Shown here piece after piece: positions 1 through 8,830 of a stretch of DNA of 64,000 bases. The notes beneath the pieces are model-generated. The model worked only from the letters and a program-made list of their open reading frames with translations. It was not told the DNA's origin and did not search any database. Source of the stretch: Paratrimastix pyriformis (Eukaryota; Preaxostyla; Paratrimastigidae); NCBI GenBank assembly GCA_027972325.1, contig JAPMOS010000104.1, positions 50,001-114,000 on the forward strand, written 5' to 3'. Position numbers and translations under genes: made by a program. The first letter of the stretch is position 1. Each line of letters begins with the position of its first letter.

Positions 1-504
1 GACAGACCCTCCTCTCCACGGCTCGGTGCCACCTCCACCCCGGTGCGCCGCACCCATCGTTCGGTCTGGAGGCAGCCATCAAGTGTGCGCCCACCATCGT
101 CTGCCATTACACTCGTGTTTTAGACCGTCCAGCTGCAACATCCCTTCCTCCCTCGGGGTTACATGCTCATGCTCATCACCCTGCAAGCTCTCAACATTTA
201 GCCTCGGCGGGAAGAGCGCAGCATGGACAATCGTCGAGTTGAAATGCCCCCCTCTCCCCGAGATGACAGGGATCGGCCCTCCTTCCACGCACGGCCATCT
301 CCTCCTCCGGTCTGTGACGTGTATGCTTATTACTCTGAGTTATGTCAGGTTGTTTTTTTTTCACAACGGGCCACCGAAGGCCATGCTCATAGACCATATC
401 TCTTTTTTGTGCTTCTTCTTCGCGAACGGACGCGAGTTCGCTCTGCTGTGGGTCATTTGCGGCCCTTCCTGTCCGATTGATCAGCCCCTTTGCTCCACAC
501 CCCC
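1..504. other. GC-rich sequence, no gene recognised
   Basis: Open frames exist on both strands but have no recognisable domain. Their composition is what random GC-rich DNA would give. I see no RNA gene or repeat of note. Confidence 0.5.
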
Positions 505-660
505 TATCCCTGGTGGGATAGCCGAGTAATCTCTTCCCCAAACAAACCCAAACCAAGAAAGAGTGAACACTTGCACAGCAAGCACGCAAAACGGCACTGA
601 CATCCAAAAATTTTATCAAAAGAATTTGACATGTCATGTCAGTGCCGGCAGTCGACTCGT
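505..660. repeat. Inverted-terminal-repeat-like end of a second DIRS-related family
   Basis: The block runs in the same order as the ITR of the DIRS element at 12,907: a GAGTAATC-type motif, a CCCAAAC-type motif, then CGCAAAACGGCACTGAC followed by a GACATGTCATGTC palindrome. At 12,907-13,047 the equivalents are a GAGGAATC motif, CCCAAACCCCC, CGCAAAAAACGGCACTGAC and CATGTCAGCTGACA. The match is structural and partial, so I infer a divergent relative and not the same family. The first part of the block recurs in the hairpin at 2,223-2,337, as expected for an ITR and its internal complementary region. Confidence 0.5.
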
Positions 661-2222
661 CCTTTAAGCATAAGCCCATTCGGACGACGACACGCCAGCC
701 ACCGACGCAGAGTACGGTGGGAAGGGAGTCAGTACCGCGCAACGCAGTAAAACAATCCAGCTGGGAGTCACAGCTCCCGAAGGTTTCAAAGAAAACGACG
801 AAGAGAGATTCATGATCAACCATGCGAACCCCAAACATCTCCTCAAGCGGGTCGCGACCCGCCCCGGGGGGTGCACGTCTAGTCAGGGAAAGAGGAGGCT
901 GGAGAAAACCCCGACGCACCGCTGTAACCGGTCAGCAAAAAACAGGTGGGAGACGAGAAGCCACAAATAAAAGGAGGGCGAAACCTGCAAAGGCCCCGAA
1001 GGTACCGAGTCTTCCCGTACCCGGCACCCTCCTTAGGGAGTCCTTCCCTCAACGGGTCGGACTCCCCGCATAAAACAAGAAGATCGGACAAAACAGCGAG
1101 AGGACTCGTTGTCCGGCATGGCGCGGGCCAAAGGCACGCGTCGAGAAAACGCAGAGCACGACGGAGCCGCGACAGGCACCTTGCCTCGCAGATCCCAGGA
1201 GGGTTCTCCGACCCCGTGCTCGCGGCCTCTTCGTCACCAGTCGCCGACCGACGCCGATGAAGAGGTGGAGGCACCCTTGCCGTGTGGGCGTCAAGTTCTG
1301 TAAAAGAACAAGCCCCCCACCAAAAAGCCAAACCCCGAAGGGGAGAGAGAGCACAAAGGTGACGTATCGATCGCCACTTCAGAGTGCTCAACCAATATCC
1401 CTCCCGCGAGAGGGAGGTGTGTGGTGGAGTGATCGGGGGTGGTTCACGGGGACAACGACCACGATGAAATCACATGAGCTGTCGTCAAATCAAAACAGAC
1501 GGCAGTGAAAGAAAAACCCACCCCCATATGAACGAGGAGGAGGTATGGTGTCCACCACGACCACGATAAAGCCACATGGCTGTTGCCAACAAAACGGTGG
1601 TGAAAGACAACACCCCGCACCACGATGAAGTCCCTCGAGCTGTTGTCCATTCATAGCAGACCAGGGGAAAGACAACTCCCACACCGCTATGAAGGTGCAT
1701 GCTGGGTGTCCTACAAGAGCACAACGAGCAGGATGAACCCATAACCCATAAGCTGCAAGCAAAGTACCTGGGGTGAATAACCACACCTCATTCACCCCAC
1801 CATGATTACCCAATCACATCTGACGAGGGTGAATGAGGGTGAATGAAGGGGAACTCCGCGTAAGCCGGGAAGTATCACACACACACACACACACGAATGA
1901 AGGGTGGTGACTTAAGGGCAAAACGGCCCCGATAAGGCCCCCACACTGTTGTCAAAGGGAATCTAACAAGCTTGAAACCCAGCCACACATTGCCTCTCCC
2001 ACGAGGCAGGCCAACTGACTTGTCAATCAGATCGTGTGGATGAAAAGGCAACAGTAACGCCAAGGCAGCACGTAGTAAGACAGCGCCGTGAAGACAAAAT
2101 GCCCACCATCATTCACTGTCTGTGGGTACACGTTGACGTGCAGCTGTCGAGAGTTCGCGGGAAAGCAGAAACAAACAAACCCAGTGCCCCTCATCAGGCA
2201 GGGAGGTGGGTGGGAGACTTGT
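661..2222. other. Non-coding GC-rich stretch with DIRS-end resemblance and a (CA)n tract
   Basis: No convincing gene. The patch at about 886-950 resembles 13,243-13,310, which lies between the ITR and internal complementary region of the DIRS element. That supports reading 505-2,337 as the end region of a related element. A (CA)n microsatellite lies at about 1,876-1,895. It is preceded by a GCCGGGAAGTATCA string that recurs before another (CA)n at 3,389-3,418. Confidence 0.4.
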
Positions 2223-2337
2223 CTTGGTTTGGGTTTGTTTGGGAAGAGATTACTCGGCTATCCCACCATTCTCCTTCACGAGTTCGGAGAACGAGGGACA
2301 GCCTTCGTGGGATAGCCCCAAACAAACCCAAACCAAG
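2223..2337. repeat. Hairpin, probable internal complementary region of the second DIRS-like family
   Basis: The two flanks are inverted copies of each other: a CTTGGTTTGGGTTTGTTTGGG arm faces a CCCAAACAAACCCAAACCAAG arm, and both adjoin a GGCTATCCCA/TGGGATAGCC pair. The right half matches the ITR-like block at 505-660. Downstream, the words ACCAAAGGAATAG and CTTAACTCG parallel the sequence just after the internal complementary region at 13,907-14,021 (CCAAAGGAATC, CCAACTCG). Both elements therefore seem to share one layout. Confidence 0.5.
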
Positions 2338-2715
2338 AAAGAGTGAACACCATACCAAAGGAATAGCTTTCCCCACCTCTTAACTCGACAACAAGCTCCT
2401 CTCGGCCGATGAGCCGACTCTACCCATGCCCATCCGGGTGTTGGGAGTGCGCGTGCCGGAGGGGCAGCACACCAGAAGGAGCATTAAACAGGTGAGACAT
2501 ACCCACTCCACAGTGTCCCCCGCATGTGCCGGGGTCGCCCCCGAAAGGTGCCGAGTGCTGCCGTTGCTTCCGGCAGAGAGGCACAGCCCGCCTGGAAAAG
2601 GCATCAGTCGATGCGAATGCAGGCATGAACAGCCTCACACCGCCCCCAGCAAAACCCCACGAAGATGGTGCTGGTGTGGTGGTTCCGATCTGAAGGTGCT
2701 GGTGTGATGCCGCTG

Positions 2716-3340
2716 CTGGTGTGAGAGTGAACGCCAGGAGGCATGTGAGGCACACAGGCCCGCCCCAGAAGCATCACGCAGCTGTCCTGGTATGCCAGGA
2801 CGCATTCAAGGGCATGATGAGCACACAGGCCCGCCCTGAAAAACACCACTCCAGTGGTGCTGTGTGATGGTGTCGGCGTGATGCTGCTGCTGGTGTGAGA
2901 ATGTACACCAGGGGGCATGTGGGCACACTCAGGCCCGCCCTGAGACGCATCAAGCAGCTGTCCTGGTGTGCCAGGACGCATTCAAGGGCATGATGAGCAC
3001 ACAGGCCCGCCCTGAAAAATCACCGCACTGGTGGTACTGATGATGCTGTTGGTGTGTGAGAGTGCACACCAGGGCTTATGGGGGGCACACTCAGGTCCGC
3101 CCCCAGACGCCTCAAACAGATGTCCTGGTGCCAGGACCCATCCAAGGGCATGATGAGCACACAGGCCCGCCCTGAAAATCACCGCACTGGTGGTACTGAT
3201 GATGCTGTTGGTGTGTGAGAGTGCACACCCAGGTCCGACCCCAGACGCATCAAACGGATGTCCGGGTGTCCCAGGACCCGATGCGCACACAGGTTTCGCC
3301 CCGAGAAAACGTCAAACTGATGGAGCGTGTGGTGGTGATG
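2716..3340. repeat. Tandem repeat array, units of about 158-176 bp
   Basis: Four units start near 2,716, 2,892, 3,048 and 3,210, each opening with TGGTGTG(TG)AGA. Each contains ACCAGG...GGCATG, CAGGCCCGCCC, CCAGGACGCATTCAAGG and GATGAGCACACAGGC in the same order. A further degenerate unit lies at 8,845-9,005, and the mirrored array is in 62,970-63,700. No coding function is apparent. Confidence 0.8.
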
Positions 3341-3388
3341 GGATCATGTCACCCGCGGGCTTCGGCCCGATTCCGGACTCGGCGCAAG

Positions 3389-3475
3389 CCGGGAAGTATC
3401 ACACACACACACACACACGTGGGTTGTCGGGAGCCCCGACCACCTGGACCCATCGAATGTTGTTGTTGTTGTGAT
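3389..3475. repeat. (CA)n tract joined to a short recombinase-gene snippet and a (TTG)n tract
   Basis: A (CA)n run at about 3,399-3,418 is followed by some 43 bases (3,419-3,462) that match the recombinase gene at about 14,524-14,566. A (TTG)n run then leads into sequence also found at 21,005. Three unrelated element segments therefore meet at simple repeats, as expected from template switching or repeat-mediated misjoining. Confidence 0.75.
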
Positions 3476-3783
3476 ACTATTTCGACTGCCAGTAACTGCG
3501 CGCAAAACACAGAAAACTGAAACAGAAGAAAATCCGTTCATCCGGTCGAAACCGGCGGGTAACATGCCGACCTACACCCCTCAGGGGTAGGCGCACAGAC
3601 GGCATGGCGGGAAAGAGAGAGACTGGAATGTCGCCAGGAAACAGAATCGTTCAAACACTTGACAGCAAACAGAAGGAACATCAAAAGAAAGAACGGGGCA
3701 AGGGGGGACAAAAGGATCCAACACTGAGACACGGGACACGAGGAACAATGAAAGGGGGCGAAGGAAGCAAAAGACAAGAACAG
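3476..3783. other. Sequence downstream of gag-like type 1, no separate gene
   Basis: Nearly identical to about 21,020-21,330, where it also follows the minus-strand gag-like ORF. Its open frames have no recognisable domain. It reads as the 3' flank of the gag-like unit. Confidence 0.5.
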
Positions 3784-4585
3784 TTAGAACGAAAAATATT
3801 CCCGAACCCAGCCTGAGGGGGGGGCGGAACCCATCCACCATGACCTACCACCTCGGTAGGACAGGCGCACGGGCCCCTGAATCCACCACCCCCACACACG
3901 TTGCTCCCTTCCCAAAGGCCCACGGTTGGCAACAGGCGAGAGGTCGGAGAGGCTAATCTTCGGAGGCACGGCAGAAGCGGCATGGTCGGGCGTCGAGGTA
4001 GCACGAGCGGGCGCAGCAGGCACAGCAGACAAAGGGGACACACCAGCAGCAACAGAGGCAGCAACAGGGGCAACAACAGGGGCAGCAACAGGGGCAGCAA
4101 CAACAGGGGCAGCAACAGGTGCAGGTGCAGGTGCAGGTGCAGGTGCAGGTGCAGGTGCAGGTGCAGGCGCAGGCGCAGGCGCAAAAGCCGGAGCATGAGA
4201 TGAAGTCGGAGCCGGAACAGGTGCCGGCTTGGCGAATGGGTTCGCCAAGGTGAGAGGTGCTCTTGGGGCAGCGGAAGAGGCAAATGGATTGCTCGAAGAA
4301 GGGGAACGGGCTCTCTCCTTCTTCCCCGCTGGACGATCGCCATCGATGATCGGGTGGCGAGTTCCACCTCCACCTCCAAGTTGCTTTGGACCACGGTATG
4401 TAGTCTCCCCAACAGATAGGAGGACTCGTTCTGGCGGTGTGCGGTGTTTGTCCACAGACGAGCCGCGCGATGATTCTTGTGGCACGTGGCAGTCGAAAGT
4501 TCGCACATTCGATTGCTGGAACAATAAAGCCCCAAGAAGTTGGAAAATAAACTGGCTGATCGCTTCAGGCTGCTTCTTCGGTTTC
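3784..4585 (-). pseudogene. Gag-like ORF type 1, copy a (retroelement fossil, partial)
   Basis: This is the minus-strand copy of the gag-like protein seen whole at its N-terminus at 4,648 and at 22,454. It holds the end of the helical domain, a linker with SNPFASS and LANPFAKPAP motifs, and then a long Ala-Pro run encoded by a GGTGCA-type hexamer repeat. It forms the left half of a head-to-head inverted pair with the plus-strand copy. The assignment to DIRS gag rests on position next to RT units elsewhere in the window, not on a recognised capsid fold. It is broken. Confidence 0.55.
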
Positions 4586-5709
4586 CCCCCGGTTGAAGTC
4601 TCGGCGTTACACGTTCCCTTTGCTCCGCGTTCCGCCCGTTTCTGGCCATGGAGATCGCAACTGAGCATGACGAGCTCAGTAAGGACGATTCCAACTTTAT
4701 TATGGATCACGCCGAGATCCTTAGTCGTGACGACCCTATGGTAGAGTATCTTCAAGATGAGTTGGGTCGGCATCTGTGGTCCCCCTCTTCAGCTCCATTG
4801 GACAAGCTCTCTCCTTGGATGCGTTTGGAGCTTATGAAGCTCTTCAGTTCATTGGTCGTCAATGAGCACCGGGCCCCACGCTATGAGATCATCGAACGCA
4901 CGGTGCACATGCTGCTGGAGGACAATCCGAAGAAGCAGCCTGAAGCGATCAGCCAATTTATTTTCCAACTTCTTGGGGCTTTATTGTTCCAGCAATCGAA
5001 TGTGCGAACTTTCGACTGCCACGTGCCACAAGAATCATCGCGCGGCTCGTCTGTGGACAAACACCGCACACCGCCAGAACGAGTCCTCCTATCTGTTGGG
5101 GAGACTACGTACCGTGGTCCAAAGCAACTTGGAGGTGGAGGTGGAACTCGCCACCCGATCATCGATGGCGATCGTCCAGCGGGGAAGAAGGAGAGAGCCC
5201 GTTCCCCTTCTTCCAGCAATCCGTTTGCCTCTTCCGCTGTCCCAAGAGCACCTCTCACCTTGGCGAATCCATTTGCCAAGCCGGCACCTGTTCCGGCTCC
5301 GACTGCGGCTCATGCTCCGGCAACAGCAACAGCACCTGCACCTGCACCTGCACCTGCACCTGCACCTGCCCCTGCAACTGCACCTGCACATGCCCCTGCC
5401 CCTGCCCCTACCCATGCCCCTGCCCCTGTTCTGGTTCCTGTTGCTGCCGCTGTTGCCCCGGTTGTTGTCCCTGTTGCTGCTGGTGTGTCTCCATTGTCTG
5501 CTGTGCCTGCTGCGCCCGCTCGTGCTACCTCGACGCCCGACCATGCCGCTTCTGCCGTGCCTCCGAAGATCAGCCACTCCGACCTCTCGCCTGTTGCCAA
5601 CCGTGGGCATTTGGGAAGGGAGCTACGAGAATGGGGATGGTGGATCAGGGGCCCAGTACGCCTGTCCTACCGAGGTGGTAGGTCATGGTGGATGGGTTCC
5701 GCCGCCCCC
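3817..5709. repeat. Head-to-head inverted repeat of the gag-like unit
   Basis: The arms are 3,817-4,583 and 4,927-5,709, about 770 bp each, with a ~340-bp spacer that belongs only to the right-hand copy. The left arm carries a longer GGTGCA-derived Ala-Pro run than the right arm. The pair could fold into a large cruciform or foldback, and such structures are prone to misassembly. Confidence 0.8.
4648..5700 (+). pseudogene. Gag-like ORF type 1, copy b (retroelement fossil)
   Basis: Starts MEIATEHDELSKDD. Roughly residues 1-125 look alpha-helical, with DPMVEYLQDELG, LDKLSPWMRLELMKLF and PEAISQFIFQLLGALLFQQ segments. A charged linker and a long Ala-Pro low-complexity region follow, then a conserved segment with the word SDLSPVANRG. 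Beyond about 5,710 the frame runs into the GGTCGG minisatellite and stops being meaningful protein. Upstream, CCCCCCGGTTGAAG at about 4,586 also precedes the copy ending at 22,454, so it may mark the leader. A structural, nucleocapsid-like role is inferred from neighbouring RT units. Confidence 0.5.
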
Positions 5710-5719
5710 ACAGGCTGGG

Positions 5720-6530
5720 TCCGCGGCGTGGTCGGCCAGGCTCAGCTGCGAGGTCGGCCAGGGTCGGCAGCGAGGTCGGCCAGGGTCGGTACCGTGGTCG
5801 GCAGCGAGGTCGGCAGCGAGGTCGGCAGCGGAGGTCGGCCGAGGTCGGTACCGTGGTCGGCAGCGAGGTCGGCAGCGAGGTCGGCCGAGGTCAGCATCGG
5901 AGGTTGGTACCGAGGTCGGCCAGGGTTGGTACCGAGGTCGGCCAGGGTCGGCAGCGAGGTCGGCCAGGGTCGGCAGCGAGGTCGGCCAGGGTCGGCAGCG
6001 AGGTCGGCCAGGGTCGGTTCCGACCTCGGTACCGACCCTGTGAGGTCGGAAATGTGTGATGTTGAGGTCAGCAGCCGAGGTCGGCCGAGGTCGGCCAGGG
6101 TCGGCAGCCGAGGTCGACCCGAGGTCGGCCAGGATCGGTACCGAGGTCGGAACCGAGGTCGGCCGAGGTCAGCAGCGAGGTCGGCAAGGGTCGGTACCGA
6201 GGTCGGCCAGGCTCGGTACCGACCTCGGACTACCGAGTCACCGACCTCGGTACCGACCCTGTGAGGTCGGAAATGTGTGACGTTGAGGTCAGCAGCCGAG
6301 GTCGGCCGAGGTCGGCCGAGGTCGGCCAAGGTCAGCGGCCGAGGTCGGCCAAGGTCAACAGCCGAGGTCAGCCGAGGTCGGTGCCGAGGTCGGCAACGCT
6401 CGGCCGACCTCGGCACCGACCTCGGCCGACCTCGGCACCGACCTCGGCCGACCTCGGCTGCTGACCTCAACGTCACACATTTCCGACCTCACAGGGTCGG
6501 TACCGAGGTCGGTGACTCGGTAGTGCAAAA
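5720..6530. repeat. GGTCGG-rich minisatellite array, copy 1
   Basis: Built from variants of AGGTCGGCCAGGGTCGGCAGCG and GGTACCGAGGTCGG. Three ACCGACCCTGTGAGGTCGGAAATGTGTGA-like segments divide it, and the last part reads in the opposite sense (CCGACCTCGGC), so the array is partly self-complementary. The long open frames on both strands are by-products of the repeat. Copy 2 at 6,806-7,615 is nearly identical. Confidence 0.9.
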
Positions 6531-6538
6531 TTGTCCCG

Positions 6539-6649
6539 CCGTGGTCCACAGACGAGCCGCGCGATGATTCTTGTGGCACGTGGCAGTCGAAAGTTCGCAC
6601 ATTCGATTGCTGGAACAATAAAGCCCCAAGAAGTTGGAAAATAAACTCC
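6539..6649 (-). pseudogene. Fragment of gag-like ORF type 1
   Basis: About 110 bases match 4,448-4,553 in the same orientation (RTFDCHVPQESSRGSS and the preceding QLLGALLFQQ region on the minus strand). It sits between the two GGTCGG arrays and ends abruptly at a pyrimidine tract. A retroelement fossil with no independent function apparent. Confidence 0.7.
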
Positions 6650-6727
6650 CCCTCCCTCCCCTCCCTCTCCCCTCCTCCCCCTCCCTCCCCTCCCCTCCCT
6701 CCTCCCCGCCCCCCCCCCCCCCCCCCG
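6647..6727. repeat. Pyrimidine (C/T) tract
   Basis: About 80 bases of almost pure C and T ending in a long C run. Such tracts can form unusual structures and are unreliable in assembly. The following 6,728-6,805 is unique sequence with no feature I recognise. Confidence 0.85.
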
Positions 6728-6805
6728 GCAACCCGTCCCTTCCTTTCACGAAATACGCGATGATAATGCTCTTGTTTGCCCCGATTTACCTCTGTGTGCG
6801 TCTGT

Positions 6806-7615
6806 GTGGTCGGCCAGGGTCCGCGGCGTGGTCGGCCAGGCTCAGCTGCGAGGTCGGCCAGGGTCGGCAGCGAGGTCGGCCAGGGTCGGTACCGTGGTCG
6901 GCAGCGAGGTCGGCAGCGAGGTCGGCAGCGGAGGTCGGCCGAGGTCGGTACCGTGGTCGGCAGCGAGGTCGGCAGCGAGGTCGGCCGAGGTCAGCATCGG
7001 AGGTTGGTACCGAGGTCGGCCAGGGTTGGTACCGAGGTCGGCCAGGGTCGGCAGCGAGGTCGGCCAGGGTCGGCAGCGAGGTCGGCCAGGGTCGGCAGCG
7101 AGGTCGGCCAGGGTCGGTTCCGACCTCGGTACCGACCCTGTGAGGTCGGAAATGTGTGATGTTGAGGTCAGCAGCCGAGGTCGGCCGAGGTCGGCCAGGG
7201 TCGGCAGCCGAGGTCGACCCGAGGTCGGCCAGGATCGGTACCGAGGTCGGAACCGAGGTCGGCCGAGGTCAGCAGCGAGGTCGGCAAGGGTCGGTACCGA
7301 GGTCGGCCAGGCTCGGTACCGACCTCGGACTACCGAGTCACCGACCTCGGTACCGACCCTGTGAGGTCGGAAATGTGTGACGTTGAGGTCAGCAGCCGAG
7401 GTCGGCCGAGGTCGGCCGAGGTCGGCCAAGGTCAGCGGCCGAGGTCGGCCAAGGTCAACAGCCGAGGTCAGCCGAGGTCGGTGCCGAGGTCGGCAACGCT
7501 CGGCCGACCTCGGCACCGACCTCGGCCGACCTCGGCCGACCTCGGCTGCTGACCTCAACGTCACACATTTCCGACCTCACAGGGTCGGTACCGAGGTCGG
7601 TGACTCGGTAGTGCA
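6806..7615. repeat. GGTCGG-rich minisatellite array, copy 2
   Basis: Nearly identical to 5,720-6,530, including the internal divider segments and the inverted final part. It ends at the same word (GGTGACTCGGTAGTGCAAAA) as copy 1. A block duplication of about 810 bp is the simplest reading. Confidence 0.9.
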
Positions 7616-7629
7616 AAAATTGTCCCGCC

Positions 7630-8726
7630 GTGAAGGGGCAGGCAGATCACGAAGGTGAGGCTATGGCAATTGATGGAGAGGTCCCGGGGGAGATGGTTTC
7701 GGGCGAGAACATGGGACAGTTTTGGGAAACGTTCTCGACAGAGGTAGCTGAGATGTGTGACCGATATGAGGAAGGGAAAAGCACGACAGTAAAGGAGGGG
7801 CGGACGCATATGAGTACGCTGAGGAACCAATGGACGACTCCCCACACTATATCTTCGTTGCTGAGACAGGCGGGAAGCCTAACGGTGATGGCGTTTTCGC
7901 ACCCAGGGAATGCGGATCTCAGTTTCCCAGAGTATAGAACGCCGAGTAAGGAAGACTGGTTCCTGGGAGGTTCGGTGGATGGGTACGGGCTATTTAAGGA
8001 GAATCGGGACTTGTTGATTTATGCGAATCCGGAATATAACCCCCAGGAGGAGATGGATCGGTTTTTCCGAGCAATTGGAGAGTGGGCGGAGAGTCCGATT
8101 GGTAGAGGAGGGAAAAGAGCGTTTAGATGCATTGTTATTGTGCCGTACGGGGAAGGGAAAGCGAACAGAATCCAGCCGGGGTGAGCCGAAGCACGGTGTG
8201 AGCTTGGCGATCAAGGGGACATTCAGATGCGTGAGCTTTTCATCATCCAGGAGGGTGGGTTTGCTTTTGGGAGCCGAGTTTCTGGCGCACTGGGAGGAAA
8301 GTGGTGGGGAAGGCGCGGTTTGATGTGGGGATTCTGATGTTTGAGAATGGGCGGGCTAGGGAGAGATTCCCGATGGATCCAGCCCCGTTGTGGGCTTTGG
8401 AGGCGATGTTGAGGAAGGAGGCCGGGAGTCGCATGGTGCAGGTAAACTATGAGGGCCGCCCGAGAGATGGGGAAACGCTTTACAACTGGAGGGGGATATC
8501 GGAGGCGGTGGTGACGAAGGTGATGAGGAGGTTGAGAGCGAAGTGCGGCTTTAAGATGGAATACGCGAATGCATGTAGACTGGCAGCGGAAATGGGAATT
8601 GTGGATGAAGACACTCAAAAGGAGGTGGGAAGTGAGCTGGCAGGAATCAGGAAAACGATGCTCATAGCGATTCAGCAAAGGAAGAAGTGCGAAAAATTCG
8701 AGGCAGGAATGAAAGAAGAGCTGTAG
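7630..8726 (+). pseudogene. Unrecognised coding remnant, possibly retroelement-derived with a methylase-like patch
   Basis: Two protein-like stretches follow each other, 7,630-8,184 and 8,301-8,726, with better amino-acid composition than their surroundings. The first contains DLLIYANPEYN followed by a helical segment and a hydrophobic FRCIVIVPYGEG strand. The second contains KARFDVGILMF, then a C-terminal helical part rich in charged residues. An NPxY-type motif followed by hydrophobic strands is reminiscent of phage-type adenine methylases, but I cannot confirm the family. The region looks broken. An unrelated host or mobile gene is equally possible. Confidence 0.35.
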
Positions 8727-8830
8727 TCCGGAAGTCGGCGGAGACCGCCCCTGGGGGGACGGTAGCCGACCCATGAACTCCTGGGGTGCTCTTTCTGCAG
8801 GACTTGTCCTGCGGGAAGGCGGCCCGGGGG

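Larger units (their letters stand above)
3343..8830. mobile_element. Composite insertion in the left inverted-repeat arm
   Basis: The right arm of the large inverted repeat gives an uninterrupted version of the join around 3,342/8,830, so this interval is an insertion relative to it. It holds gag-like DIRS-related copies in opposite orientations, two copies of a GGTCGG-rich array, a pyrimidine tract and an unrecognised coding remnant. No target duplication longer than about two bases is visible, which fits a recombinase-type or non-homologous insertion. The element is broken and its family is unsettled. A DIRS relation is inferred from the gag-like genes it shares with 19,685-26,457. Confidence 0.6.

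Noticed and set aside
191-919. 242-codon minus-strand frame near the left edge
   Set aside because: No domain, biased composition typical of GC-rich non-coding DNA, and it overlaps an ITR-like block.
3901-4203. Plus-strand Arg/Cys and Gly/Ala frames opposite the gag-like Ala-Pro run (also 21,453-21,797)
   Set aside because: Shadow translations of the GGTGCA hexamer. The minus strand carries the conserved flanking protein sequence.
5692-7564. Long open frames on both strands (up to ~240 codons) through the GGTCGG arrays
   Set aside because: They encode only Arg/Gly/Ser/Val or Pro/Arg/Leu/Ala repeats and exist because the repeat unit lacks stops. There is no protein-like composition.
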